A stretch of DNA of 64,000 nt from Sulfurirhabdus autotrophica (GTDB lineage: Bacteria; Pseudomonadota; Gammaproteobacteria; Burkholderiales; SMCO01): positions 62,001 through 126,000 of the forward strand of contig NZ_SMCO01000008.1 of the NCBI RefSeq assembly GCF_004346685.1, read 5' to 3'. Each line of letters begins with the position of its first letter. The first letter of the stretch is position 1. Under the pieces are notes generated by a model that was given only the letters and a program-made list of their open reading frames with translations, made no database searches and was not told the DNA's origin. Below, piece after piece: positions 7,867 to 16,523 of this stretch. A program made the translations under genes and the position numbers.

Positions 7867-8307
7867 ATGACAACAGATAAAATTAATCCCAATTCTATGC
7901 ATGTACCAGATTGGTGGATGCCTGATTTGAAGCAGCGTTTTGAGAGCGGCGAAGAATGGGCGATAATGCAGGTTATTCATACCTGTGCTAGCAAGGGATG
8001 GGCTTTACCTGATTGGGCTGCACTTGCTTACATATCAGCATTCGAAAAAATACAGAAATCCGATGAAAAATCTTGGGATGACGTATTTGGTAAGCGTCAT
8101 AAAAAGGGTACCAATCTAAACGCGACTAACAAGAAAAAAAGAATAATGTGGCCATTGTTTGGCCATGTTCAACACATTATTGAACATTCCCCAGAAACAC
8201 CAATTGATAATGAATTTTTTGAGCAGGTAGGCAGTAAGTTTGCAATCGGTAAAACATTAGCAAGTAAGTATTACTACGAAGCAAAAAAAAATGCAGAACT
8301 TTGCTGA
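7867..8307 (+). CDS. Hypothetical protein of the integrative element
   Basis: A 146-residue soluble protein starting two bases after the integrase stop, so probably cotranscribed. It has many aromatic residues (VPDWWMPDL near the N-terminus, WALPDWAALAYISAFEKIQ in the middle) and a Lys-rich centre (GKRHKKGTNLNATNKKKR). The C-terminal helix (GKTLASKYYYEAKK) may be helix-turn-helix-like. I do not recognise the family, though proteins of this shape often follow P4-type integrases in small elements and may aid regulation or excision. Confidence 0.65.
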   Translation: MTTDKINPNSMHVPDWWMPDLKQRFESGEEWAIMQVIHTCASKGWALPDWAALAYISAFEKIQKSDEKSWDDVFGKRHKKGTNLNATNKKKRIMWPLFGHVQHIIEHSPETPIDNEFFEQVGSKFAIGKTLASKYYYEAKKNAELC

Positions 8308-8426
8308 CTTTCCACAAATTTTGAAAAGTTTGCGGTTATCGCGATAGTAATTGAATAACTAGTATTCCAATCATGCAGGGCCATTCGGTCTTGTGCAATC
8401 CGGTTTTACTTAAGGAATTTGCAAAC

Positions 8427-8624
8427 ATGGCTGAGATTACAAGAAAATTACTACGCATCAACACACTGGCTGCAAAACTGGACGTTTCTACCAGCACCAT
8501 CTGGTACTGGCTAAAAAACGGGAATTTCCCCAAGCCTATCAAGCTTGGTGCAAACTCAACGGTATGGCTAGAAAGTGATATAGAGGCATGGCTTCAATCC
8601 CGTATTGAAAACGGGGTGCAATAA
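8427..8624 (+). CDS. AlpA-family transcriptional regulator/excisionase
   Basis: A 65-residue winged-helix protein of the AlpA/MerR-like type: LLRINTLAAKLDVSTSTIWYWLKNG, FPKPIKLG, then VWLESDIEAWLQSRI. The ATG at 8427, preceded by AAGGA, is preferred over an ATG 18 codons upstream that lacks a good site. AlpA proteins activate P4-type integrase genes or act as excisionase. The stop overlaps the start of the next gene (TAATG), so this begins a coupled set of small genes reaching to the relaxase. Confidence 0.9.
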   Translation: MAEITRKLLRINTLAAKLDVSTSTIWYWLKNGNFPKPIKLGANSTVWLESDIEAWLQSRIENGVQ

Positions 8625-8959
8625 TGAGAGCCGCTACACTCACCAAAGCAACAGCGGCTCCCGAACAACAATGGCTGTTTAACCCAACAGATTTATTTTA
8701 CCCTAAGCTACCAAACCGCAATAGTCTCGCATGGCGTTTATTAGATGTTTTGCTTGCTGGCAATTCTCTAACACAAATTGAATGGCTGGATAATTCATGG
8801 AGGCTCGGTGCAACAGTTTGGGATTTGATTCGGCTTGGCTGGCCGATTGATTCTCACCCAGTACCACACCCAGATAAACCTGATACGGCAATAGCGCGAT
8901 ATTCCTTGCCTAAATGGGTTATCGCTTGGCATGACGGTATTGGTGCCAATCATGAATAG
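8624..8959 (+). CDS. Hypothetical helix-turn-helix-like protein of the element
   Basis: A 111-residue protein of unknown family. After a short N-terminal tail, residues 35-75 (AWRLLDVLLAGNSLTQIEWLDNSWRLGATVWDLIRLGWPI, shown here only in outline) have the spacing of a small winged-helix DNA-binding domain, as in proteins that follow mobilisation regulators. Its start overlaps the AlpA stop and its end overlaps the next small ORF by eight bases. Likely a regulator or mobilisation accessory. Confidence 0.65.
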   Translation: MRAATLTKATAAPEQQWLFNPTDLFYPKLPNRNSLAWRLLDVLLAGNSLTQIEWLDNSWRLGATVWDLIRLGWPIDSHPVPHPDKPDTAIARYSLPKWVIAWHDGIGANHE

Positions 8960-9098
8960 GCTCGAATGGTTTGAACGCCTTGAAACACTCTTAAACCGCT
9001 TTTCATACCTCGGCATTGATGCTGATATAGCCTCGCTTACCTTATTTGAGCTATGGGCGCTTTATTTGCATCTATCACGGCTGGTGGATGCCCAGTAA
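8952..9098 (+). CDS. 48-residue ORF between the HTH gene and the relaxase
   Basis: A short frame starting inside the end of the preceding gene (eight-base overlap) and ending with TAA that overlaps the relaxase ATG (TAATG). The peptide starts MNRLEWFERLETLL and is largely helical with many Leu. The precise overlaps at both ends are the main evidence that it is translated, because they fit the coupled arrangement of the whole set. No homologue is recognised. Confidence 0.55.
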   Translation: MNRLEWFERLETLLNRFSYLGIDADIASLTLFELWALYLHLSRLVDAQ

Positions 9099-9850
9099 TG
9101 GCGGCAAGTCAGTTATTAAGAATTGGCAAGCTAAAGGGTAGCGGACGTTTGCTTGTCGCTGCTAAACACAACAGACGAACGATTCAGGCAGAGTTAGGAG
9201 CAGATAGCCACATTGATGCTACACGCTCATGCTTGAATTATTCGTTGGTTGGCGCTGAAACCCCTGCACTTATAGCAAGCCAAGCTAAAGACTTAATGCT
9301 CAATGCTGAAATAAGCAAGTTGCGAAAGGATGCTGTTCAAGGAATTGAAATAATCTTTTCGCTACCCCCTGCCAAGCATCAAGAAGATACACGTCAATTT
9401 TTCTATGATTGCATGACCTGGACTTGCAAACACTTTGGCGGCGTTATCTTGTCATTCGATGTTCACCTTGATGAAGCTGCACCACACGCACACGCATTGA
9501 TTCTACCGCTAGAAAATGGCCGCATGATAGGCTCGGATATGGTTGGAAATAGAAAACACCTCAGAGCGTTACAAGATAGCTTCTATATCCACGTTGCTAG
9601 TAAGCATGGATTAAGAAAACCAAACCGAAAACTATTGGGTTTTGCCAAAACAGACACAGAGCAAGCTATCTTGAATCATCTAAAGAATGATTCTGTGATG
9701 CTTTCCGCTTGTTGGCCTCTTGTTCGTGATTTAGTTCATCAAGACCCTTTCCCATTTGCTGAACTTTTAGGTATCAAACCAGCAAGAAAAAGAGATAACC
9801 GAACGTTTACACAAATAATGATTAGCAAAGGTAAAGGACAAACCCTATAG
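9098..9850 (+). CDS. MobV/Pre-family relaxase-like mobilisation protein
   Basis: A 250-residue protein whose start (ILRIGKLKGSGRLLVAAKHNRR) and core motif (HLDEAAPHAHALILPL, with H123, E126, H130 and H132) match the MobV/Pre plasmid-recombination family. The three-His motif binds the metal for nicking at oriT. The ATG at 9098 is chosen because it overlaps the preceding stop and puts the family start in register; an upstream start would add 15 unrelated residues. MobV proteins are often 400 or more residues, so this is a short form ending soon after the catalytic domain. It suggests that the element can be mobilised by a helper. Confidence 0.85.
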   Translation: MAASQLLRIGKLKGSGRLLVAAKHNRRTIQAELGADSHIDATRSCLNYSLVGAETPALIASQAKDLMLNAEISKLRKDAVQGIEIIFSLPPAKHQEDTRQFFYDCMTWTCKHFGGVILSFDVHLDEAAPHAHALILPLENGRMIGSDMVGNRKHLRALQDSFYIHVASKHGLRKPNRKLLGFAKTDTEQAILNHLKNDSVMLSACWPLVRDLVHQDPFPFAELLGIKPARKRDNRTFTQIMISKGKGQTL

Positions 9851-9895
9851 GGTTCAGTCATCAATAAAACATCAAACCCTATCCTGTGTAGGGTT
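9841..9895 (+). terminator. Twin AACCCTA/TAGGGTT palindromes after the relaxase
   Basis: A perfect palindrome AACCCTATAGGGTT (9841-9854) overlaps the relaxase stop. A second hairpin with the same arms (9875-9881 and 9889-9895, seven-base loop) follows, with a T-rich run (ttatttt) after it. The second hairpin is a plausible terminator; the repeated arm may also be a protein-binding site. Confidence 0.6.
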
Positions 9896-10059
9896 CGTTA
9901 TTTTAACCATGCAAATTGAAAAGCGAAAGTTGTATATAAAGCGGCATTGCTGGAAATAATGAATGCAACGCGAACGCTCGGACATACTTATTAAGGGTGC
10001 TAAATGACCAGCATTCAAACGAATCAGGGAAAGGCGATAGTTTCAAATCCATTCACTGG

Positions 10060-10539
10060 TTAATCCAATACAACCATATCATATTGCTTCCCTGCATTAT
10101 CTTGGCAGACACCCAAACCAGTACCATGACGGGAAAGATTAACTGTAAATTCACAACGTATAGCATCGCCTTTTGCATTTGTTGCTAGCAGCCTTCCATT
10201 ACCCGAGCCTTGTTCAAATGTATTTCCAACAGTGGTGCCATACGCTTGTCCAAAACCTGTTCCATAAACTGTGTTATTTCCAGAAGTTGCACTTGCATTT
10301 GTATTTAATGTAGCAGTTGAATTGGATATATAAGTTTTAACTCTACCGGCATCCAATACAAAAGTGCCCGAGTAGGTGTTTCCATTCAGCGAAATTTCCA
10401 CTGTTTTTTTGAATCCATATGCAACTCCCTGACCAGATGCACCTGGCTCTCTAGGGTTAATTGTAAAATGGTGCAGGGATTCACAACCAAAAAGAGTTAA
10501 GGTTGTAAACAATGCCACAGTGAATTTTAAATTACGCAT
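10060..10539 (-). CDS. Putative lipoprotein of the integrative element
   Basis: A 159-residue secreted protein. MRNLKFTVALFTTLTLFGC gives a short basic start, hydrophobic core and lipobox with Cys at residue 19, so it should be lipid-anchored. The rest is Gly/Ser/Thr/Asn-rich and predicted mostly beta, with two further Cys (residues near 128 and 146). ATG 10539 is preferred because GGAGAGAG stands just upstream and the signal peptide is then in place. It is the last gene inside the right att site, on the opposite strand to the mobilisation genes, as cargo genes often are. Function unknown. Confidence 0.75.
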   Translation of the reverse strand: MRNLKFTVALFTTLTLFGCESLHHFTINPREPGASGQGVAYGFKKTVEISLNGNTYSGTFVLDAGRVKTYISNSTATLNTNASATSGNNTVYGTGFGQAYGTTVGNTFEQGSGNGRLLATNAKGDAIRCEFTVNLSRHGTGLGVCQDNAGKQYDMVVLD

Positions 10540-10907
10540 GCATCTCTCTCCGAATTTGCCTGACCCAGTTTGCAACGATAGCACGGATTTTTAAAGCTAG
10601 TGCACAGCCAATACTTTAATAGCGATTACCCTTTCAAGTCCGTTTTATACGGCATTTAACGGACAAGTCAGTCATTTAACTTATTGATAGGTCAGCTATA
10701 AAATTATCTTTTACTACAATGTGTTAGATACCATAAAATGAATGGTTGCTTTCCTTCAAGCTAGAGTTGAGTCAACAACCATTTTAAAAGGTAAGTAATG
10801 GCTGATTTTGATTGAACGCTTTATCTATAGTAGATAGCAGTAGAAAACATAATGAGTGAAATTTATATTTAATCGGTTCAATAAACAGTGTCAAGCAGCA
10901 TGCGAAT

Positions 10908-10930
10908 GGGGGTATAAATAGGGGTATAAA
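10908..10930 (+). repeat. Right arm-type direct repeats of the P4-integrase element
   Basis: Tandem GGGGGTATAAAT and AGGGGTATAAA copies that repeat the pair at 6605-6626 in the same orientation. They stand about 55 bases inside the right att site, fitting an arm site for the P4-type integrase. Confidence 0.7.
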
Positions 10931-10983
10931 ATTAAACAAGGCCAATGAAACCTTTATATATATTACGTTTCAGATTGCTTGTG

Positions 10984-11003
10984 GTGCCCCCTCCCGCACC
11001 AAG
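10984..11003 (+). other. Degenerate right attachment site of the 4.5-kb element
   Basis: CCCCCTCCCGCACCAAG here repeats CCCCCTCCCGGCACCAAG at the tRNA-Leu fragment (6475-6492) with one base missing. It closes the element that starts there and is directly followed by core chromosome (panD). Confidence 0.75.
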
Positions 11004-11011
11004 AAAATCAT

Positions 11012-11043
11012 AAAAAAAGCAGCCAGATCTGGCTGCTTTTTTT
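11012..11043 (-). terminator. Bidirectional terminator downstream of panD
   Basis: Perfect palindrome: AAAAAAA, then GCAGCCAGATCTGGCTGC, then TTTTTTT. It lies 38 bases past the panD stop and directly outside the right att site, so it both ends panD transcripts and insulates the chromosome from the integrated element. Confidence 0.92.
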
Positions 11044-11081
11044 ATGATTTCAATTTAACTGAAAGCTTCCTACGAGAAAAA

Positions 11082-11462
11082 TCAGGCAACCTGTACAGGA
11101 ATCTCCTGGCGCGTGTTCACAATACAGTTTTTTTCATCCACGTAAACAAGCTGCGGATGAAATTTTTGCAGCTCCAATTCATTGTATACCGCATAGGTAG
11201 TAATAATCAGAATATCATCTGGATTCGCCTTATGCGCAGCAGCACCATTGACTGAAATGATACCTGAGTCCCGCTGAGCACGAATGGCATACGTGGTGAA
11301 GCGTTCACCATTCGTCACATTATAGATATCAATCTGCTGATATTCGCGTATATCTGCAGCTTCCAGCAATGTTTCGTCGATCGCACACGATCCCTCGTAA
11401 TGCAATTCAGAATGCGTCACATGTACACGATGCAGCTTGGACTTCAGCATAGTTCTTTGCAT
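11082..11462 (-). CDS. panD: Aspartate 1-decarboxylase
   Basis: A 126-residue pyruvoyl enzyme making beta-alanine from L-aspartate for pantothenate and CoA synthesis. [13 protein letters not shown] at the start and YEGSC with the self-cleavage pair G24-S25 are diagnostic; the Ser becomes the pyruvoyl group. Also seen: [12 protein letters not shown] in the middle. The start at 11462 follows the family; an upstream ATG would add 11 residues. It stands alone here, about 3 kb from panC and panB, with the GGDEF/EAL gene between. Length and key residues are normal. Confidence 0.97.
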   Translation of the reverse strand: MQRTMLKSKLHRVHVTHSELHYEGSCAIDETLLEAADIREYQQIDIYNVTNGERFTTYAIRAQRDSGIISVNGAAAHKANPDDILIITTYAVYNELELQKFHPQLVYVDEKNCIVNTRQEIPVQVA

Positions 11463-11728
11463 AGGATATTTATTGCGAAGCTGTATAAAGGGCAATTATT
11501 ATACCGCCTGATCAATTTTGAAACAATTACGTAATTTTTTCTTTTAAAAACAATCACCAAAAAACACAAACCAAAATTCCTGCCTTCAAAAAAACCACTT
11601 GCCGCCAACTTTTACCATTTTCTGTCATGGCAAAAAAAAGCACGCAGTCCATTTTTCTACTGTAATATCATTGTTATACAATTATAAATACACACCATTA
11701 GAATGAATTCACTGGTGTCAGAACTATA

Positions 11729-14095
11729 ATGACCGACTTAATAAACAAAATAACGAAATCCATTTATTGGGACTTAAAATCCATTGTTGCAATAGGCTTT
11801 ACCCTTTTACTTGTGGTTATGCTTATTTTGGCTGCCGTTGGTTTAACCAGTATGGCAAACAATAATAGCCGTCTTGAACAAACAATCAATGAACAAAATT
11901 TCAAGCTTTCCGTGGTTACTTCCATGCGAAACATTGCCAGAGAACGATCACTGAATCTATTCATGGCAATATCCTACGACGACCCCTTCCAAAGGGATCA
12001 GGCCTTGTCAAAATTCAGGGAACTGGCTTCTGATTTTATTGCGCTACGAGAGCAATTTGAAGCTCTTAACCTGGATGAGGAAGAAAAAGCGCGCTTTGCA
12101 GAAATGCAACGGTCCGTACGTACCGCTTCCGCATCCCAAAATCAGGTTGCCACCCTTATAGGCAATGACAACATTGCAGAAGCGCAAAAAACAATGCTCA
12201 ACGAAACAATTCAAGAGCAACATTTCGTAATCCAGGCCTACAACAAATTTGTCGATTTACAAACGAATAAAGCAAAGTCCGCAATTGACGTAGCAAATCA
12301 AGCCAACCACTTCACTTACCTGATCATGTTTCTGCTGGTTATTGCGGCATTAATTACCGGCGCTTTCATTGCGCTTTTCGTTATACGTCGCATAGCCAGT
12401 ATCGAAAATGCTTTGTTCACTGAAAAAGAGTTTGCAGAAGTCACCTTACATTCCATTGCAGATGGCGTAATCACGACAGATAAAAACGGTGAGGTTACTT
12501 ACATCAACCCTGTCGCTGAACGGTTAACCGGATGGAAAGCAACAAATGCAACGAATCAACACATTTCAGCTGTTTACAACATTATTGATGCTACCACCAG
12601 GCTGCCAATCGACCCTTCATTATTACTGGACCAACTGGAAGGTCCCACAGCCAATCTTGAGGAACGCACATTAATCCGGCAGGATGGCCAGGAGTTTGCC
12701 ATTGAAGATTCTTCTGCCCCCATTCGCAATAAAGAAGGGGAAACAATTGGCGCTGTATTGGTGTTTAACGATGTATCTGAAGCACGAAACCTGACCCAGC
12801 AACTTTCCTGGCAAGCCAGCCATGATCCTTTAACAGGGTTAGCAAATCGCCTCGAATTTGAACGGGTTTTATCAATCTTACTGGATCAGGCAAAAAACAA
12901 TAATAGACGCCACGTATTGTTATTTCTGGATTTGGATAAGTTCAAATTAATCAATGACACATGTGGCCATATTGCTGGCGATGAATGTTTGCGACAATTG
13001 TCGCGCATGCTTGAATCCAGAATAAGAGAAAACGACACATTAGCGCGCCTCGGTGGGGACGAATTCGGAATACTGCTGGCCAGCTGCCAACTTGATCATG
13101 CGCTCACCATTGCTGAAAATATTCGCCAGCTGATTGCTTCTTTCAAGTTTATTTGGGAAGGTAAAATATTCGACGTAGGCGTCAGTATCGGTGCCGTTCC
13201 CTTTGGCTCGGAAAGTGAAAATTCCGTGGACATTATGACCTCGGCAGATACCGCCTGTTACAAAGCAAAAAGCGAAGGACGTAACCAGATTCAGGTATTT
13301 CAGCCTGAGCATTTGGCCGACAATACCAATGGTGAAAAACTTTCCATTAAAAAAATTACTCAGGCATTGAATGCAAACCGCTTCCAGCTCTATTATCAAA
13401 AAATCATTGCTACTGATCGAAAACTACAACCTCATTCGCATTATGAAATTTTGCTACGAATGATAAATGAAGATGGCCAAATTGTTGCGCCCGGCGCTTT
13501 CATTCCTGCTGCAGAGCGTTACCATTTGATGCCAAATATTGACCGTTGGGTAGTTCAAGCCATGTTTGAATGGCTAGCAGATCACGCTGCAGAAATCAGT
13601 GAACATTCCATTTTTTCAATTAATCTTTCGGGGCAGTCTTTAGGTGACAAGCGCTTTTTGGGGTTCGTGATAGATCAGTTAAAACAAATTAGTATCCCAC
13701 GCGGCACCATTGGATTTGAAATCACAGAAACATCCGCTATCGCTAACCTCAGCAATGCTGTACGTTTTATTTCTACGCTCAAGGGTTTGGGTTGTAAGTT
13801 TTCACTGGATGATTTTGGCAGTGGAATGTCTTCATACAGTTACTTGAAGAATCTTGATGTGGATTTCCTGAAAATCGATGGTGCCTTCATAAAAAACATC
13901 ACGCACGATATGGTGGACCTTGCAATGGTTGATTCAATCAATCGAATCGGCCATGTCATGGGGATTAAAACAGTCGCTGAGTTTGTTGAGAACAATGCTA
14001 TTTTCGACGAACTGGAAAGCATCGGCGTCGACTTCGCCCAAGGTTATGGCATCCATATTCCGGAACCTTTAGCAAATTTCAACCTTACCCATTAG
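11729..14095 (+). CDS. Membrane GGDEF/EAL c-di-GMP protein with 4-helix sensor and PAS
   Basis: A 788-residue inner-membrane protein. TM1 at about 20-42, a periplasmic helical bundle of the MCP 4HB type (about 43-195), TM2 (about 196-218), PAS (about 238-355), GGDEF (about 365-525), EAL (about 540-785). The cyclase motif is RLGGDEFGILL with an intact RxxD inhibition site (REND) five residues before. The EAL part has YEILLR, INLSG, FEITE, LDDFGSG, LKIDG, AEFVE and QGYG, so both activities may be functional. Its stop codon overlaps that of convergent panC. The signal sensed is unknown. Confidence 0.93.
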   Translation: MTDLINKITKSIYWDLKSIVAIGFTLLLVVMLILAAVGLTSMANNNSRLEQTINEQNFKLSVVTSMRNIARERSLNLFMAISYDDPFQRDQALSKFRELASDFIALREQFEALNLDEEEKARFAEMQRSVRTASASQNQVATLIGNDNIAEAQKTMLNETIQEQHFVIQAYNKFVDLQTNKAKSAIDVANQANHFTYLIMFLLVIAALITGAFIALFVIRRIASIENALFTEKEFAEVTLHSIADGVITTDKNGEVTYINPVAERLTGWKATNATNQHISAVYNIIDATTRLPIDPSLLLDQLEGPTANLEERTLIRQDGQEFAIEDSSAPIRNKEGETIGAVLVFNDVSEARNLTQQLSWQASHDPLTGLANRLEFERVLSILLDQAKNNNRRHVLLFLDLDKFKLINDTCGHIAGDECLRQLSRMLESRIRENDTLARLGGDEFGILLASCQLDHALTIAENIRQLIASFKFIWEGKIFDVGVSIGAVPFGSESENSVDIMTSADTACYKAKSEGRNQIQVFQPEHLADNTNGEKLSIKKITQALNANRFQLYYQKIIATDRKLQPHSHYEILLRMINEDGQIVAPGAFIPAAERYHLMPNIDRWVVQAMFEWLADHAAEISEHSIFSINLSGQSLGDKRFLGFVIDQLKQISIPRGTIGFEITETSAIANLSNAVRFISTLKGLGCKFSLDDFGSGMSSYSYLKNLDVDFLKIDGAFIKNITHDMVDLAMVDSINRIGHVMGIKTVAEFVENNAIFDELESIGVDFAQGYGIHIPEPLANFNLTH

Positions 14096-14928
14096 GCGGG
14101 TAAAAATACTTCCAGATTATCAATCAGGCGGGTCCCACCAAGCCAGCATGCAGCAAGAATGACTAAATCAGTATCTGCTACCTGAGCAGGGGAAAGTGAA
14201 TGCTGATGACGAATAGAAAAATAGTCCACACGCCAGCCATATTTTTCCAGCTCGGCTTTCGCATTGTTTTCCAGAAATGCAAAGTCACGACTCCCAGAAA
14301 CCAAAGCATGCATGATAAATTCCAGATTCCTGAATAACCGAACGGCTTCATCCCGTTGAGTTTCACTTAGAAAGCCATTACGAGAACTGAGCGCTAATCC
14401 GTCTGCTGCTCGCATGGTTTCACCGGCAACCACCTCCACCGGTATATTTAACTGTCTGACCATAGAGCGGATAACATGCAGCTGCTGGTAATCTTTTTTT
14501 CCAAATACCGCTACAGATGGGGTCACAATATTAAACAGTTTCAACACAACGGTAGCCACCCCTCGAAAATGCCCGGGACGGTAGGCACCGCATAATTCAT
14601 TGGCAATGGGCGGCGGTTCAACCAATACTTGTTGTGGTTCGGGATAGAGTGTCTGTTCAGTTGGCGTAAAAACCACATCAACGCCAGCCGCCTGCAACTT
14701 GTGGCAGTCTTCAGCCAGCGTGCGCGGATATTTGGCAAGATCTTCTTGCGGGCCAAATTGCATGGGGTTGACAAAAATACTCGCCACAACACATTTACTG
14801 CGCTTTTTGGCCAGTGCCATCAAAGCTAAATGCCCTTCATGCAAATTGCCCATTGTCGGCACAAAAGCTATGTCAGTTTCTGGCTGCAACCTTTCTTGCA
14901 GAACAGGAATTTTTGAGATAATTTCCAT
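14092..14928 (-). CDS. panC: Pantothenate synthetase (pantoate-beta-alanine ligase)
   Basis: A 278-residue cytosolic enzyme that joins pantoate and beta-alanine with ATP. The HIGH-type motif is in PTMGNLHEGH, followed by SIFVNPMQFGP, RPGHFRGVATVV, FGKKDYQQL and the LSSRN nucleotide-binding loop. Normal length. It follows panB after 32 bases in the same operon. The last codons overlap the stop of the convergent GGDEF/EAL gene by four bases. Confidence 0.97.
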   Translation of the reverse strand: MEIISKIPVLQERLQPETDIAFVPTMGNLHEGHLALMALAKKRSKCVVASIFVNPMQFGPQEDLAKYPRTLAEDCHKLQAAGVDVVFTPTEQTLYPEPQQVLVEPPPIANELCGAYRPGHFRGVATVVLKLFNIVTPSVAVFGKKDYQQLHVIRSMVRQLNIPVEVVAGETMRAADGLALSSRNGFLSETQRDEAVRLFRNLEFIMHALVSGSRDFAFLENNAKAELEKYGWRVDYFSIRHQHSLSPAQVADTDLVILAACWLGGTRLIDNLEVFLPA

Positions 14929-14960
14929 AAACGATGAGTGACTGCTGTAATTGCCGTATG

Positions 14961-15752
14961 CTAAAAACTATGCTCTACAGAAGGGAAATCTGCACTTTTA
15001 ACTGCTTTAACATAGCGTTCAACCGCGTCCTGAATACTTGAGGAGCCCTGCAAAAAGTTCTTGGCGAATTTAGGCGTTTTACCTGGAAAAACACCTAGCA
15101 AGTCATGCAACACCAACACTTGCCCGGAACAATCAGCGCCTGCGCCAATACCGATGGTAGGAATTTGAAGCGTTTCTGTAATTTGTTGCGCCAAAACAGC
15201 CGGAATAGCTTCCAGCACTATCATGCTTGCGCCTGCTTGCTCCAGTGCAGCTGCATCGGTTTTCAAGCGAACTGATTGCGCTTCATCCTTGCCTTGTACT
15301 TTATAGCCACCGAGTTGATTCACAGACTGAGGCAGCAGCCCCAGATGACCGCAAACAGGAATGCCGCGGCTAGTCAGAAACGCCACAGTTTCCAGCATCA
15401 CCTGGCCACCTTCCAGCTTTACCATGTGGGCACCAGCAGCCATCAGGAAAGCAGCATTGCGCATCGCCTGCGCAGGACTTTCCTGATAACTGCCAAATGG
15501 CATGTCTGCGACAATAAACGCCTGATTTGCTCCACGCGCGACACATTGCGTGTGGTAAATGATGTTTTCCATGCTAACCGGCAGTGTGGAATCATGCCCT
15601 TGCAGCACCATACCCAGAGAATCACCAACCAGCAACACTTCTACCCCGGCATTCTCCAGCAGCGAAGAAAAACTGGCATCGTAGCAAGTGAGCACAGCGA
15701 TTTTCTCGCCAGCACTCATCATTTTTTTCAGGGTTGTAAGCGTAATTTTCAA
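14961..15752 (-). CDS. panB: 3-methyl-2-oxobutanoate hydroxymethyltransferase
   Basis: A 263-residue TIM-barrel enzyme that adds a hydroxymethyl group from methylene-THF to ketoisovalerate, giving ketopantoate. Motifs: [38 protein letters not shown] (metal-binding Asp), [23 protein letters not shown] and [20 protein letters not shown]. Start and length fit the family. It lies between the deoxynucleoside kinase gene (124 bases upstream) and panC. Confidence 0.97.
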   Translation of the reverse strand: MKITLTTLKKMMSAGEKIAVLTCYDASFSSLLENAGVEVLLVGDSLGMVLQGHDSTLPVSMENIIYHTQCVARGANQAFIVADMPFGSYQESPAQAMRNAAFLMAAGAHMVKLEGGQVMLETVAFLTSRGIPVCGHLGLLPQSVNQLGGYKVQGKDEAQSVRLKTDAAALEQAGASMIVLEAIPAVLAQQITETLQIPTIGIGAGADCSGQVLVLHDLLGVFPGKTPKFAKNFLQGSSSIQDAVERYVKAVKSADFPSVEHSF

Positions 15753-15876
15753 AGCAACTCGCGCAATTTAATTTTCACAGTTTATTTTAACTCAGATATT
15801 ACTATGGAACGAGATGAGGTGAGTGATCTTGCATTTTTTGGCTCAGCACAGCCAGGACAAGTGCTGAGCTTAAAGT

Positions 15877-16518
15877 TCAAACTGCACGATTAAAAAATTC
15901 CCGTTGCCCGCGCATTTCACCCATACGAGTCAGCAGCAATTCAAAATCCTGCTTATCTTCCACAAAATTCAGATTCTCACTATTTACAATCAGCAAGGGT
16001 GAGGATTCATATTGATAAAAAAACCGGCTGTAACTCTCTGCCAAATCACTCAGATAGGTTTCGGAAATTTGGCGCTCATACTGCACTCCACGCCGCCTTA
16101 CCCGTTCAACCAGCACACTGACAGGCGCCTGAAGATAGATTACCAGATCCGGCTTAACTGTTTGCGGTTGCAGGTGACTATAAATCTGCTGATACAACTG
16201 AAATTCGTCATCATTCAGGTTAAGCCGTGCAAACAACAGATCTTTATCCAGAATAAAATCTGAAACGGTTACCTGATTAAACATGTCCATTTGTGCCATA
16301 TCGCGCACCATGTTTGAACGCTGAAACAGGAAAAATAATTGTGTTGATAACGCATAACGCTGCGCATCATGATAAAACTTGGGCAAAAAAGGGTTTTCGT
16401 CTGCATTTTCCAGCAGGGTTTCTGCACGAAAACGATCAGCCAGACACTTGGCCAGACTGGTTTTTCCGGCACCTATCGGGCCTTCCACAACTACGTATCG
16501 ATACCGATTTAATATCAT
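15877..16518 (-). CDS. Deoxynucleoside kinase family protein
   Basis: A 213-residue P-loop kinase of the deoxyguanosine/deoxyadenosine kinase type. GPIGAGKTSLAK is the Walker A loop; DFILDKDLLFA and the Arg-rich lid RVRRRGVQYER follow. These enzymes phosphorylate deoxynucleosides for salvage. In beta- and gammaproteobacteria this gene commonly stands between folK and panB, as here (five bases after folK), so the gene order supports the assignment. Substrate preference cannot be read from the sequence. Confidence 0.9.
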   Translation of the reverse strand: MILNRYRYVVVEGPIGAGKTSLAKCLADRFRAETLLENADENPFLPKFYHDAQRYALSTQLFFLFQRSNMVRDMAQMDMFNQVTVSDFILDKDLLFARLNLNDDEFQLYQQIYSHLQPQTVKPDLVIYLQAPVSVLVERVRRRGVQYERQISETYLSDLAESYSRFFYQYESSPLLIVNSENLNFVEDKQDFELLLTRMGEMRGQREFFNRAV

Positions 16519-16523
16519 GCGTG

